In this document: piece after piece, positions 37,378 through 48,237 of the stretch
Layout: every line of letters starts with the position of its first letter
Position numbering within the stretch: the stretch's first letter is position 1
NCBI RefSeq assembly: GCF_003986955.1
Contig: NZ_PIPN01000001.1
Location: forward strand, 62,001-126,000
DNA: 64,000 nt
From: Aliidiomarina sedimenti
GTDB taxonomy: Bacteria; Pseudomonadota; Gammaproteobacteria; Enterobacterales; Alteromonadaceae
Direction of reading: 5' to 3'
Made by a program: the position numbers and the translations under genes
Notes under the pieces: model-generated
Database searches by the model: none
Seen by the model: only the letters and a program-made list of their open reading frames with translations
Told to the model about the DNA's origin: nothing

Positions 37378-38124
37378 ATGCTTAAGTTAAATTGTGATCT
37401 CGGTGAAAGTTTTGGTGCCTGGTCGATGGGCCAGGACGAACTGGTGATGCCGTTAATTGATCAGGCGAATATAGCCTGCGGCGTTCATGCATCGGACCCG
37501 TCGACCCTGTACAAAACGGTGCAACTGGCGATTCAGCATCAGGTGGAAATCGGTGCGCACCCGGGGTATCCCGACAAAGAAGGGTTTGGCCGCCGTGCCA
37601 TGGCGCTGAGTGAAGAAGACGTCTATGCGCTGGTGCTGTATCAGTTGGCTGCGTTAGATGGCGTTGCACGAAGCCAGGGGGCAGAGGTCGGGTATGTTAA
37701 ACCCCATGGGGCACTGTACCATGCGATGATGCAAGATGAGTCAACCCGGCGTGGTATCCTGCGCGCTGTAGCAGCGTATCGTTCTGATCTGCCAGTGGTT
37801 ATGCTGGCAACGGCTGCACATCAGCAATTACGTGATGAGGCTGCCCAGCATCGGATTACACTTCGCTTTGAGGCCTTTGCTGACCGCGCGTATGACGATA
37901 GCGGTGCACTGGTTGCGCGGGGTGACCCGCACGCGGTACATCATGAACTTGCCAAAGTGCTTGAGCAGGCACGCTCAATTGCAACCCACGGCAGCGTACG
38001 TACCATTTCGGGTAATCAGATTAAAATGCCAGCAGAAACCTTGTGTGTGCATGGCGATAACCAGGCAGCGCTGCATGCTGTTAAAGCCATTCGCTCGATG
38101 TTAACTGAACTGGCAAAAGGCTGA
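37378..38124 (+). CDS. pxpA: 5-oxoprolinase subunit A (LamB/YcsF family)
   Basis: With PxpB and PxpC it hydrolyses 5-oxoproline (pyroglutamate) to glutamate using ATP. The 248-residue protein matches the family: LNCDLGESFGAW at the start, NIACGVHASDP, IGAHPGYPDKEGFGRR, GYVKPHGALYHAMM and EAFADRAYDDSGALVARG. The three subunits occur together, giving strong support. A 66-base gap precedes pxpB. Confidence 0.95.
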   Translation: MLKLNCDLGESFGAWSMGQDELVMPLIDQANIACGVHASDPSTLYKTVQLAIQHQVEIGAHPGYPDKEGFGRRAMALSEEDVYALVLYQLAALDGVARSQGAEVGYVKPHGALYHAMMQDESTRRGILRAVAAYRSDLPVVMLATAAHQQLRDEAAQHRITLRFEAFADRAYDDSGALVARGDPHAVHHELAKVLEQARSIATHGSVRTISGNQIKMPAETLCVHGDNQAALHAVKAIRSMLTELAKG

Positions 38125-38190
38125 CTCATCATCCACTTAACGTAATGCAACGCGGTGCAATTGCAGCGTTGCGCAATCAAGGATAACAGG

Positions 38191-38898
38191 ATGAGCTTTA
38201 AGCGTCCCGACGCGACATTCGAACTGGCTGGTGTCAACGCCATACTGGTGCGGTTTGGTAACCAGCTCAACAGTGCACTGCCCGCTTATCTGAGCGCGCT
38301 ACGCGACCACTTGCTAACCCGGCACCCCTCTATTATCAGCCAGGTTGTACCGGCCTATACCACGATTCTGGTTGAGTATGATCCCCGCCAGTGCCGGATG
38401 TATGACCTGCAGTTACTGCTGGAACGGGAACTGGAGATGGTTGCCTTTGAAAACACCGCCCAGTGCGGCAAGCTGGTTGAGTTACCGGTGGTGTATGGCG
38501 GTGAACACGGGCCTGATTTAACCGCTGTGGCGGACGCCTGTGGGTTGTCAGAGCAGGCGGTGATTGAACTGCACAGTGGTCAGGACTATCAGGTTTACGC
38601 TCAGGGCTTTGCGCCGGGTTTTTCATACCTGGCAGAGTTGCCTGAACAATTACGCCTGCCGCGGCTGTCGACACCGCGGCAAAAGGTTGCGGCAGGCAGT
38701 GTTGCCATAGCAGAGCAACAGACTGCCGTGTATCCGTACGAATCCCCGGGCGGCTGGCATATTCTCGGTTACACCCCGATCACCTGGTTTGACCCACAGG
38801 CCTCGCCGATGACACCCGTTGAAGTGGGTGATCGGGTCCGTTTTAAAGCGGTCACTGTGCAGCAGCTAGACGCCTGGGTTAAGGAGCAAGCGCGATGA
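38191..38898 (+). CDS. pxpB: 5-oxoprolinase subunit B (KipI family)
   Basis: A 235-residue subunit of the ATP-dependent 5-oxoprolinase, homologous to B. subtilis KipI and the allophanate hydrolase subunit 1 fold. Family motifs: YTTILVEYDP, ELPVVYGGEHGPDL, VYAQGFAPGFSYLAELP, LSTPRQKVAAGSVAIAEQQTAVYPYESPGGWHILGYTP. The chosen ATG 38191 has AAGGA nearby and is preferred to an upstream codon at 38155. The stop overlaps pxpC by four bases. Confidence 0.94.
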   Translation: MSFKRPDATFELAGVNAILVRFGNQLNSALPAYLSALRDHLLTRHPSIISQVVPAYTTILVEYDPRQCRMYDLQLLLERELEMVAFENTAQCGKLVELPVVYGGEHGPDLTAVADACGLSEQAVIELHSGQDYQVYAQGFAPGFSYLAELPEQLRLPRLSTPRQKVAAGSVAIAEQQTAVYPYESPGGWHILGYTPITWFDPQASPMTPVEVGDRVRFKAVTVQQLDAWVKEQAR

Positions 38899-39833
38899 GT
38901 CAGTCAGCAACAGGATTTCAGGTTATTCGCAAAGGCTTCTTTAGCTTAGTGCAGGATGCGGGGCGTTTCGGTTATGAGCATCTCGGGGTGACCAACGGGG
39001 GACCGATGGATGCCATGGCAGCCAGTTGGGCCAACCGTTTGCTCGATAATTCCGCCGATGCCAGTCTGATTGAGGTGACCGCCGGTGGACTGGAACTGGA
39101 AGTGCGTACTCAAACCATGATTGCAGTCACCGGCGGCGATCTGAACCTGACTGTCAATGGAAAGCCTCAGGCCCCCTGGCGCAGTTTCTGGGTTAGCACC
39201 GGCGATCGCCTTCGCTTCGGCACACCGCGTCTGGGTTTTCGTGCCTACCTTGGGGTGCAGGGCGGATTCCAGGTACCTGAGGTACTGGGCAGTATGGCCA
39301 CGGTTAAACGCGATAAGCTCGGCGGCGTCTGCGGACGAGGTGAGGCGCTGCAGGATGGCGACTTCCTTGCGAGCGGGATATTGCCGGAAGAGGGCATCGC
39401 AAGACAGATCCCGGAACGCTTTATGCCGGATTATAGCGGCCCGCTGACATTGCATATTATTCCCGGCTATCAACAGCATGCGTTTAGTAAGTCGACCTGG
39501 CAACAGCTTATGCAGCAGCCGTTTGAGCTCGACACGCGCAGTGACCGGATGGGTGCACGTTTGTCTGGTAGCCCGCTGCAAAGCCCTACATTGGGGATGT
39601 ACTCGGAGCCATTAAGTTACGCCGCAGTGCAGGTGCCAGCAGATGGCCAGCCTATTATTATGCTGAATGACCGGCAGACCCTGGGGGGCTATCCTAAGCT
39701 GGGTAATATCCTCCCTCTGGATTGTTTTGCGCTGGCGCAGCGACAACCCGGTACCAGGATCCGCTTCGCGCCGATTGGGTTAATGACAGCACAGCAACAA
39801 ATGCGTCGCTATCTGCGCTTTTTCGGCTTGTAA
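38895..39833 (+). CDS. pxpC: 5-oxoprolinase subunit C (KipA family)
   Basis: A 312-residue third subunit of 5-oxoprolinase, of the KipA/biotin-dependent carboxyltransferase-like fold. Motifs: QDAGRFGYEHLGVTNGGPMD (residues 17-36), LIEVTAGGLELE, YLGVQGGF, DRMGARLSG and the C-terminal IIMLNDRQTLGGYPKLGNILPLD. It overlaps pxpB (ATGA). The complete PxpABC set predicts salvage of pyroglutamate formed from glutamine. Confidence 0.94.
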   Translation: MSQSATGFQVIRKGFFSLVQDAGRFGYEHLGVTNGGPMDAMAASWANRLLDNSADASLIEVTAGGLELEVRTQTMIAVTGGDLNLTVNGKPQAPWRSFWVSTGDRLRFGTPRLGFRAYLGVQGGFQVPEVLGSMATVKRDKLGGVCGRGEALQDGDFLASGILPEEGIARQIPERFMPDYSGPLTLHIIPGYQQHAFSKSTWQQLMQQPFELDTRSDRMGARLSGSPLQSPTLGMYSEPLSYAAVQVPADGQPIIMLNDRQTLGGYPKLGNILPLDCFALAQRQPGTRIRFAPIGLMTAQQQMRRYLRFFGL

Positions 39834-39900
39834 GCGCGGCGTTTTGTTGCGATCATACGCTTCATTTTAATCACATACCTGTAGTCGGAGACGAGCTTCC

Positions 39901-41580
39901 ATGGCCGAAGATGCACCACGTGCAAATAACTTTATTCGTAAAATAATCGATCAGGATCTGGCATCGGGTAAGCACCAAAGTGTGCATACCCGTTTTCCGC
40001 CAGAGCCGAACGGCTACCTGCATATCGGTCATGCTAAGTCGATAGTGCTTAACTTTGGCATCGCTGAAGATTACGACGGTCAGTGCAATTTACGTTTTGA
40101 TGACACCAATCCGCTTAAAGAAAGTGTTGAGTACATCAACTCGATTAAGCGCGATGTGCAGTGGCTCGGCTATGAATGGCAGGGTAAGCCGCGCTTTTCG
40201 TCGGATTATTTTGCAGCCTTGCACGGCTTTGCCATTGAATTGATTGAAAAAGGCCTGGCCTACGTTGATTTCTCCGATCAGGACAGTATGCGCACAATGC
40301 GTGGCACGCTGACCGAAAAAGGCACCAATAGCCCTTATCGTGATACCCCGGTAGCAGAAAACCTGCAGCATTTTTCCGACATGACAGCGGGTAAATACAA
40401 AGAAGGCGAGTGTAGCCTGCGGGCCAAAATCGATATGGCGTCGCCGTTCATGTGCATGCGCGACCCTGTTATCTATCGGGTACGTCACGTGCATCACCAT
40501 CAAACCGGTGATACCTGGTGTGTCTATCCGATGTACGATTTTACGCACTGTATTTCGGATGCGCTTGAAGGCATTACCCATTCATTATGTACCCTTGAGT
40601 TCCAGGACAACCGACGCCTGTATGACTGGGTGCTGGATAATATCAGCATCGATTGTCATCCACAGCAGATCGAGTTTTCCCGTTTGAACCTTGAATACAC
40701 GGTCATGAGTAAGCGTAAGCTGAATGAACTGGTGACCGAAGGGCATGTGGAAGGGTGGAACGATCCGAGGATGCCAACCATTGCCGGATTGCGTCGTCGT
40801 GGCTACACGCCGACCTCGATCCGTGAGTTTGCGCATCGCATTGGCGTGACTAAAATGGATAATCAGGTCGAAATGGGCATTCTGGAAGCCTGTATTCGTG
40901 ATGACCTGAACGACAATGCGCCACGGGCCATGGCCGTACTGGACCCGATAAAAGTCGTGATTGAGAACTTTGCAGAGGGCAGTAGCGAAACGCTGCAGGC
41001 GCCTAACCATCCAAATAATCCGGAGATGGGAACGCGTGAGGTGCCGTTCACTCGTGAGCTCTATATCGAGCGAGAAGACTTCCGTGAATCGGCGAATAAG
41101 AAATTTAAGCGTTTGGTGCTGGGCAAAGAAGTACGTTTGCGTAATGCATACGTGATCAAAGCGGAACGTTTTGATACCGATGCCGACGGCAATGTTACTA
41201 CCGTCTATTGCAGCTACGATGCCGATACCCTGGGTAAAGACCCGGCAGATGGGCGTAAAGTGAAAGGGGTTATTCACTGGGTTTCGGCTGAACATGGCGT
41301 GCCTGCCGAAATTCGTTTATATGACCGTCTGTTCCAGGTCGCGAACCCGGCTGCGGAAGATGTTTTTGCTGATGCATTAAACCCTGATTCGCTGCAAATC
41401 GTGCAGGGCGTAGTTGAACCATCTATTGCCAGGGCCGAAGCTGAAACTGGCTTTCAGTTTGAGCGAACAGGCTATTTCTGTGTCGACAGCGAATTCGCTG
41501 CGCAGGGTAAGCTGGTATTCAACCGCACCGTAGGCCTGCGTGACAGCTGGGCTAAAATGGAACAAGCAGGAGACGCTTGA
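39901..41580 (+). CDS. glnS: Glutaminyl-tRNA synthetase
   Basis: Class I synthetase charging tRNA-Gln. The 559-residue protein has the HIGH signature at residues 41-44 ([16 protein letters not shown]) and the KMSKS equivalent VMSKRKL, plus the C-terminal anticodon-binding beta-barrels. The length matches the E. coli enzyme. The presence of GlnS implies direct glutamine charging. A clear terminator follows. The gene stands alone between pxpC and katG. Confidence 0.97.
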   Translation: MAEDAPRANNFIRKIIDQDLASGKHQSVHTRFPPEPNGYLHIGHAKSIVLNFGIAEDYDGQCNLRFDDTNPLKESVEYINSIKRDVQWLGYEWQGKPRFSSDYFAALHGFAIELIEKGLAYVDFSDQDSMRTMRGTLTEKGTNSPYRDTPVAENLQHFSDMTAGKYKEGECSLRAKIDMASPFMCMRDPVIYRVRHVHHHQTGDTWCVYPMYDFTHCISDALEGITHSLCTLEFQDNRRLYDWVLDNISIDCHPQQIEFSRLNLEYTVMSKRKLNELVTEGHVEGWNDPRMPTIAGLRRRGYTPTSIREFAHRIGVTKMDNQVEMGILEACIRDDLNDNAPRAMAVLDPIKVVIENFAEGSSETLQAPNHPNNPEMGTREVPFTRELYIEREDFRESANKKFKRLVLGKEVRLRNAYVIKAERFDTDADGNVTTVYCSYDADTLGKDPADGRKVKGVIHWVSAEHGVPAEIRLYDRLFQVANPAAEDVFADALNPDSLQIVQGVVEPSIARAEAETGFQFERTGYFCVDSEFAAQGKLVFNRTVGLRDSWAKMEQAGDA

Positions 41581-41617
41581 ACCGCGGCCTTTGTTTCCCG
41601 CCGTTATTGACGTTGCA

Positions 41618-41648
41618 AACCCCAGTGCTTTGGCACTGGGGTTTTTTA
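41618..41648 (+). terminator. glnS terminator
   Basis: A stem CCCCAGTGC/GCACTGGGG (41620-41628 and 41633-41641) with a TTTG loop and TTTTTT. Confidence 0.92.
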
Positions 41649-41785
41649 TTTTGTGCGACTCATTCAAAAAACCTATTTGCCTGTTCGGAACAAGTCATTG
41701 TACAGCGGGCTTTATTTTCGTTAGTTTAATTAGTGAAACTTGATATTAGATACTGAAACACGCCGGGCAACGGTGTTTGTCGTAG

Positions 41786-44008
<2,223 letters not shown>

Positions 44009-44040
44009 ATGGTTTAATGGCAGCAGCCAGCCATGTAGCA

Positions 44041-44072
44041 AAAGGGCGCCTGATTAGGCGCCCTTTATTTTT
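44041..44072. terminator. katG terminator
   Basis: A long stem AAAGGGCGCCT/AGGCGCCCTTT (44041-44051 and 44056-44066) with a GATT loop and ATTTTT. It lies between convergent katG and the saccharopine-dehydrogenase-like gene and may serve both. Confidence 0.88.
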
Positions 44073-44096
44073 AAGCGAACGGCTCAATGTCAGTGC

Positions 44097-45128
44097 TTAA
44101 TCAACCAGGAAACGGTCAATCAGTTTGGCGCCATAAAGCCGCGACGGCGTGTAAAAGCCGGGACTTAGTTTATTGCGCATAATATACACAGCCAGCTCAA
44201 TCGAGCCGCGACTGGTCAGGGTGTACCCATTCAGTACTTTCTGTCGGATTGTAATGACATCGCCGGCGGCATTACGTGCTTCACCCCAAACCCAGGTGTA
44301 GGCCCGTTCACGCTCTTTCACATCGGGGCCTGCAGGGCCTTGGGCAACCTTCTTTTCTAACCGGGCCCGCAATGCCTTAAAGGCAAACGCCCAGCGGATC
44401 CAGTTCATCCGCTTCATCCGCGTAATCAGTTTAGGGCTGGCGGGTACGTAGACTTCCACATTTTCAATGCCGGTGCTGTAGTAGGCCGTAGCGACATCCC
44501 CCCAGGGAATCGTCATCGCCATTTTCTCGCCATCACCAAAATTGATCCGGCGGGTCTTGTAGGCTAAAGGTACATTTTTAATTTCACCGCTTTCGCGAAC
44601 AGCGCCGCCCTTGTGCAGGCGACGGATGCTGGTCAACGCTGTACCGCGGCTCATCCGCGAGCTGGAATCAAAGCCAAGTGCGAGGTGAGTGGCATTGGGC
44701 ATTTGCGCATTCAGGCGAGCCGCCACACAGTCAGTCGGGATGACATCGAAACCGACACCCGGGCAGATAATAATGCCAGCGTCGTCGGCTTCTTTGCGCA
44801 GGCTGTGTGCCAGTTCAAAGACGCTGATTTCGCCAGTGATATCGAGATAATGAGTTTTTGCTTTGAGGCATGCGTGGAGCATAGGCTCTGCTGTTTCTTC
44901 AAACGGTCCGGCACAGTGAATAACCAGATCGACGTCTTCAAGTTGACTGGCGATGGTATCTACTGATTCCAGGTTGAAGGCGCGCCAGGGCATCTCCATG
45001 TGGGTGGCCAGGGTTTCAATTTTTTGTTTATTGCGACCCGCCAGGATAGGGCGGTACCCAAGCCGTTTGGCCTGGTGCACAATTAATTCTCCGGTATAAC
45101 CGGTGGCGCCGTAAATCATCCATTTCAT
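44097..45128 (-). CDS. Saccharopine-dehydrogenase-like NADP-binding protein
   Basis: A 343-residue protein with an N-terminal Rossmann fold (MIYGATGYTGELIVHQ, residues 4-19) of the saccharopine dehydrogenase/trans-acting enoyl reductase-like family. It has PILAGRNKQKIETL, an IHCAGPFEETAEPMLHACL segment and YLDITGEISVF. The substrate is unknown; lysine metabolism is not implied by the name. The gene lies two bases after the fur stop on the same strand, so the two are probably co-transcribed, an arrangement not explained by known Fur biology. Confidence 0.85.
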   Translation of the reverse strand: MKWMIYGATGYTGELIVHQAKRLGYRPILAGRNKQKIETLATHMEMPWRAFNLESVDTIASQLEDVDLVIHCAGPFEETAEPMLHACLKAKTHYLDITGEISVFELAHSLRKEADDAGIIICPGVGFDVIPTDCVAARLNAQMPNATHLALGFDSSSRMSRGTALTSIRRLHKGGAVRESGEIKNVPLAYKTRRINFGDGEKMAMTIPWGDVATAYYSTGIENVEVYVPASPKLITRMKRMNWIRWAFAFKALRARLEKKVAQGPAGPDVKERERAYTWVWGEARNAAGDVITIRQKVLNGYTLTSRGSIELAVYIMRNKLSPGFYTPSRLYGAKLIDRFLVD

Positions 45129-45130
45129 GG

Positions 45131-45592
45131 CTAAACTCCGAAGCGTCCTGGGTTGGCATCTTCGTTGTTGTATTCACAAGTGTCTGGTTTCTGGCACTCG
45201 CCATACAGGTACAGGCTGTGGTTGGTTAGCTTAATATTATTCGCTTCCGCCACTTCAAGCTGGCGCTGTTCAATCACATTGTCTTCGAATTCAATAACCC
45301 GGCCACAGGTAAGACAGACGAGGTGGTCATGATGCTGTTTGGCGCTAAGTTCGAACACCGACCGACCGCCTTCAAAATGGTGACGGGTAACAATACCTGC
45401 GTCGTCAAACTGGTTTAGCACGCGATACACAGTCGCCAGACCCACTTCATGTTCCTGTTCGAGGAGAAGGCGATAAACATCTTCTGCACTGACATGCTGA
45501 TGGTCAGGGTTTTTCAGCATCTCCAGAATCTTGATCCGCGGCGATGTGACCTTTAAGCCTGCTTTTTTTAACTCTGCATCTGTACTCGGCAT
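45131..45592 (-). CDS. fur: Ferric uptake regulator Fur
   Basis: Iron-dependent repressor of iron-uptake genes. The 153-residue protein has the N-terminal winged helix (LKKAGLKVTSPRIKILEML, VSAEDVYRLLLEQEHEVGLATVYRVLNQF), metal sites KQHHDHLVCLTCGRVIEF and the ending YGECQKPDTCEY, close to E. coli Fur. A terminator separates it from upstream fldA. Its own promoter is proposed at 45623-45651. No Fur box is clear near its start. Confidence 0.96.
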   Translation of the reverse strand: MPSTDAELKKAGLKVTSPRIKILEMLKNPDHQHVSAEDVYRLLLEQEHEVGLATVYRVLNQFDDAGIVTRHHFEGGRSVFELSAKQHHDHLVCLTCGRVIEFEDNVIEQRQLEVAEANNIKLTNHSLYLYGECQKPDTCEYNNEDANPGRFGV

Positions 45593-45622
45593 AATTTACT
45601 CTGTTCCGTGCATGGTGAATTG

Positions 45623-45651
45623 ATTATAGCTAGATTAACCGGCGGATGAAA
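45623..45651 (-). promoter_or_regulatory. Putative fur promoter
   Basis: On the minus strand a perfect TATAAT (45623-45628) is preceded, with a 17-bp spacer, by TTTCAT (45646-45651). It lies between the fldA terminator and the fur ATG, so fur has its own start. Confidence 0.5.
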
Positions 45652-45653
45652 CG

Positions 45654-45679
45654 AAAAAAGCCGACCCTTCAGGTCGGCT
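45654..45679 (-). terminator. fldA terminator
   Basis: On the minus strand a stem AGCCGACC/GGTCGGCT (45659-45666 with 45672-45679), a five-base loop and a T-run (AAAAAA on the plus strand at 45654-45659). It ends the fldA transcript before fur. Confidence 0.88.
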
Positions 45680-45711
45680 GTTTATCTGAATACGGGTTTC
45701 TAAGATCTTGT

Positions 45712-46239
45712 TTAGTCAGCCAGTTCTGCAAGATACATTTCATCTTGCAACTGCTTGCACCATTGTTGAACCCGTTCTTTGGTTAATTCCGGCTGACGGT
45801 CTTCGTCAATCCCCAGACCGACGAAGTGCTCGTTGTCGGCGAGGCCTTTTGACGCCTCGAAATTATAGCCGGCTGTTGGCCAATGGCCGACAATGATGCC
45901 ACCTTTGGCTTCAACGATATCACGAACCATCCCCATCGCATCGAGGAAATATTCGGCGTAATCTTCCTGGTCACCACAACCAAAAATAGCTACCAGCTTG
46001 TCGTTGAAGTCGATTTCCTCTAACTCGGGGAAGAAATCGTCCCAGTCACACTGAGCTTCGCCATAATACCAGGTCGGGATGCCAAACAGCAGCAGGTCGT
46101 ACTCTGCGATGTCTTCTTTGCTTGATTTCGCAATGTCTTTGACGTCGATTAGATTCTTACCCAGCTCTTTTTGAATCATCTGAGCAACAGCTTCAGTGTT
46201 GCCGGTGTCACTTCCGAAGAAAAGTCCAACGGTTGCCAT
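45712..46239 (-). CDS. fldA: Flavodoxin (long-chain)
   Basis: Carries electrons with FMN in place of ferredoxin, supplying biosynthetic enzymes. The 175-residue protein has the phosphate loop GSDTGNTEAVAQMI at residues 9-22, IPTWYYGEAQCDWDDF around the first flavin tryptophan/tyrosine contact, and the long-chain insertion near IVGHWPTAGYNFEASKGLADNEHFVGLGID. fur is next downstream, as in enteric relatives, but with its own promoter. Regulation by Fur is common for fldA; no Fur box was identified. Confidence 0.95.
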   Translation of the reverse strand: MATVGLFFGSDTGNTEAVAQMIQKELGKNLIDVKDIAKSSKEDIAEYDLLLFGIPTWYYGEAQCDWDDFFPELEEIDFNDKLVAIFGCGDQEDYAEYFLDAMGMVRDIVEAKGGIIVGHWPTAGYNFEASKGLADNEHFVGLGIDEDRQPELTKERVQQWCKQLQDEMYLAELAD

Positions 46240-46265
46240 AATTCGAAGTTACCTGCGTTGATTAG

Positions 46266-46553
46266 TTAAACATCTTTCTCTGTGTGGCTGAGAGCGTCCT
46301 GCAGCAGTTTTTCAATTAGCTGACTGCGGCTAAGCCCGGCTTTCTCTGCACGTTTGTTCAGTGCATCGTACACAGAGTCCTCAACTTTCAGTTCAATCCG
46401 TCGTAAGCCTCGTGCTTTATCACGTTGTAGCTGACGACGTTTATTCTGTTTCATTTGTTCCGAGCGCGACAACGGGTTCGTCCGGGGACGACCGGGGCGA
46501 CGCTGGTGTTGGAACAGGTCGATAGTGACGGTATCCGTCGTTTCTTTGGCCAT
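46266..46553 (-). CDS. ybfE: YbfE-like ribbon-helix-helix protein
   Basis: A 95-residue basic protein matching YbfE, called LexA-regulated in E. coli. It contains RPGRPRTNPLSRSEQMKQNKRRQ and a C-terminal ribbon-helix-helix (RRIELKVEDSVYDALNKRAEKAGLSRSQLIEKLLQDAL), the dimeric DNA-binding fold. Its position between ybfF and fldA matches enteric bacteria. No LexA box (CTG-N10-CAG) is seen near it here, so SOS control is not supported. The targets are unknown. Confidence 0.85.
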   Translation of the reverse strand: MAKETTDTVTIDLFQHQRRPGRPRTNPLSRSEQMKQNKRRQLQRDKARGLRRIELKVEDSVYDALNKRAEKAGLSRSQLIEKLLQDALSHTEKDV

Positions 46554-46556
46554 GGG

Positions 46557-46775
46557 TTATTGTAAATTGGATTCGATAATGAACTGGATGATGCCTTTGG
46601 CAACGAATCCTGCCATGCCCAGAAATAGTACCAGCCAGACCGCCCAGCGGCCAAATTTTGGAACATCACCGCGTTTCAGGACGTCCTGAATGGCGAGGCC
46701 AATAAGTAAAAAAAGCCCAGCTATTGCGAGGTTTGTCAGGAGGCTTTCAATTTGTTCAAAATTTTCAGAAAACAT
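46557..46775 (-). CDS. DUF2788 membrane protein
   Basis: A 72-residue protein with two membrane helices (about residues 14-30 and 45-65) and the pattern DVLKRGDVPKFGRWAVWLVLF of the DUF2788 family. The function is unknown. It is the first gene of the DUF2788-ybfE-fldA run, three bases before ybfE. A candidate -10 TAGAAT lies at 46803-46808 (minus strand), within the gap before the ybfF 3' end. GAGG precedes its start. Confidence 0.8.
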   Translation of the reverse strand: MFSENFEQIESLLTNLAIAGLFLLIGLAIQDVLKRGDVPKFGRWAVWLVLFLGMAGFVAKGIIQFIIESNLQ

Positions 46776-46813
46776 GGTACTACCTCAACCAAATCGGCGC
46801 GCATTCTAGCACA

Positions 46814-47578
46814 TTAGTGTTGCTCGAGAAAGTCACTCACCAGCTGATTAAATTTCGCTGGTTGTTCTGCGTGCAGCCAGTGACCTGTCCCGGCTATAGT
46901 TTGCGGACGGGCATTTGGAAAACGGCTGCCAATAGCATCACTATGGGACTGCTGGACATAGTCCGACAGTTCGCCGCGGATAAACAGTACCGGCCCGGTG
47001 TACTGGCCGTCGCGTGTGGGCTCACCAATGAGTGTCTGGTAGTTGTCCTGCAGCGCTTTTAGATTAAAGCGCCAGTACCAGCGGTCATCTTCTTTACGCA
47101 GGTTTTTCAGCAGGAACTGGCGTACGCCTTTGCTTTCTATCGATTTGGCAAGTTCACTGTCCGCTTGCTGGCGACTGCTCAATGCGTCCACATCGATGGC
47201 ACAGAGTGCATCCAGAATCGAGCTGTGACGAGCATCATAGGCGACTGGGGCAATGTCTGCGACTATTAGCGAGCGGACCCGGCTCGGATAGCGCAGGGCA
47301 ATTTCCATTGCTATTTTACCGCCCATTGAGTGGCCGAGCAGATGAAACTGATCCAGGCCTTCGGCATCGGCAATTGCAATAACGTCCTCAGCCATGTCAG
47401 CGTAGCTCATCGCTGAGGTATGCGGTGACTGGCCATGGTTACGCACATCCAGGTTTATCACGCTGTAATGCTCAGTCAGGCTGCGGCTAATACTTTTCAG
47501 GTTATCCAGGTCGCCAAATAATCCGTGAATGAGGATGACAGGTTCTCCGGAACCGCTACGCTCATAATTTAACTGCAT
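46814..47578 (-). CDS. ybfF: Alpha/beta-hydrolase esterase YbfF
   Basis: A 254-residue esterase of the alpha/beta-hydrolase fold. Oxyanion-hole HGLFGDLDNL (residues 19-28), nucleophile elbow GHSMGGK and a C-terminal catalytic His in GTGHWLHAEQP are present. E. coli YbfF hydrolyses short acyl esters and acyl-CoA; the natural substrate is uncertain. It is divergent from seqA, with 143 bases between, a synteny conserved with enteric bacteria. Confidence 0.92.
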   Translation of the reverse strand: MQLNYERSGSGEPVILIHGLFGDLDNLKSISRSLTEHYSVINLDVRNHGQSPHTSAMSYADMAEDVIAIADAEGLDQFHLLGHSMGGKIAMEIALRYPSRVRSLIVADIAPVAYDARHSSILDALCAIDVDALSSRQQADSELAKSIESKGVRQFLLKNLRKEDDRWYWRFNLKALQDNYQTLIGEPTRDGQYTGPVLFIRGELSDYVQQSHSDAIGSRFPNARPQTIAGTGHWLHAEQPAKFNQLVSDFLEQH

Positions 47579-47667
47579 GAAATCTCCCGATTACCAGCTA
47601 TTCAGTAGAGAAAGTGCCACTATTGTCGCCCAGCTTAATCAACGGTGCAATCAAAGAGCGCCTTGGG

Positions 47668-47673
47668 TATAAT
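47668..47673 (+). promoter_or_regulatory. Putative seqA-pgm -10 element
   Basis: A perfect TATAAT about 50 bases before the seqA ATG; the -35 (GTGCAA at 17-bp spacing) is poor. The ribosome-site region before seqA is also weak, so timing of expression may depend on other factors. Confidence 0.45.
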
Positions 47674-47721
47674 TGCGCGCATTAATGGTCAAGCGTACAA
47701 CAGAAAGCGACGGGTAATCAG

Positions 47722-48237
47722 ATGAAGCGTATTGAGATCGATGACGACATATACACCTACATTGCAGCGAATACTGAACACATCGGTGAAAGTGCATCAG
47801 ATATTTTGCGTCGCCTGTTGCAGTTGCAGGAGACCGCGACCGTTGCAGACCCAGTAAAACCTGCAGCAGCCAAGGTTGCCACGGCCGGAACGTCGGCCCA
47901 GCGCACTGTCTTTGATGTCATCACCAGTGCCGATTTCGCCGGTGAGAAAAGCGTGGTAGGACGCTTCCTGCATATTCTGTCGATGCTGTATCGTTGTCAC
48001 GGCGATGCGTTTCAGGTGGTTCTGGACATTAAGGGCCGCGACCGCATTTACTTTGCAACCAGCGAACAAGCCCTACTGGAGAGCGGTAACAGCACCAATC
48101 CTAAGCAAATTCCACAGTCGCCGTATTGGGTGATTACCAACAGCAACACGACCAAAAAGAAATCGATGTTGACCCAGGTCGCAACCGGACTAGGGTATAC
48201 CCCGGCAGACGCGGAAAAAATCAGGGACTTTCTATAA
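47722..48237 (+). CDS. seqA: Replication regulator SeqA
   Basis: Binds hemimethylated GATC sites, sequesters the origin and limits re-initiation; works with Dam. The 171-residue protein has the oligomerisation N-terminus MKRIEIDDDIYTYIA and the C-terminal DNA-binding domain (RTVFDVITSADFAGEKSVVGRFLHIL, YFATSEQALLESGNSTNPKQIPQSPYWVITNSNTTKKKSML). SeqA is restricted to part of the Gammaproteobacteria, which is the main taxonomic clue. Its stop abuts the pgm ATG with no gap. Hda, another initiation regulator, is encoded at 52485. Confidence 0.96.
   Translation: MKRIEIDDDIYTYIAANTEHIGESASDILRRLLQLQETATVADPVKPAAAKVATAGTSAQRTVFDVITSADFAGEKSVVGRFLHILSMLYRCHGDAFQVVLDIKGRDRIYFATSEQALLESGNSTNPKQIPQSPYWVITNSNTTKKKSMLTQVATGLGYTPADAEKIRDFL

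Noticed and set aside
46240-46813. SOS regulation of ybfE
   Set aside because: No LexA box (CTG-N10-CAG) was seen upstream of ybfE or the DUF2788 gene, so SOS control is not supported.
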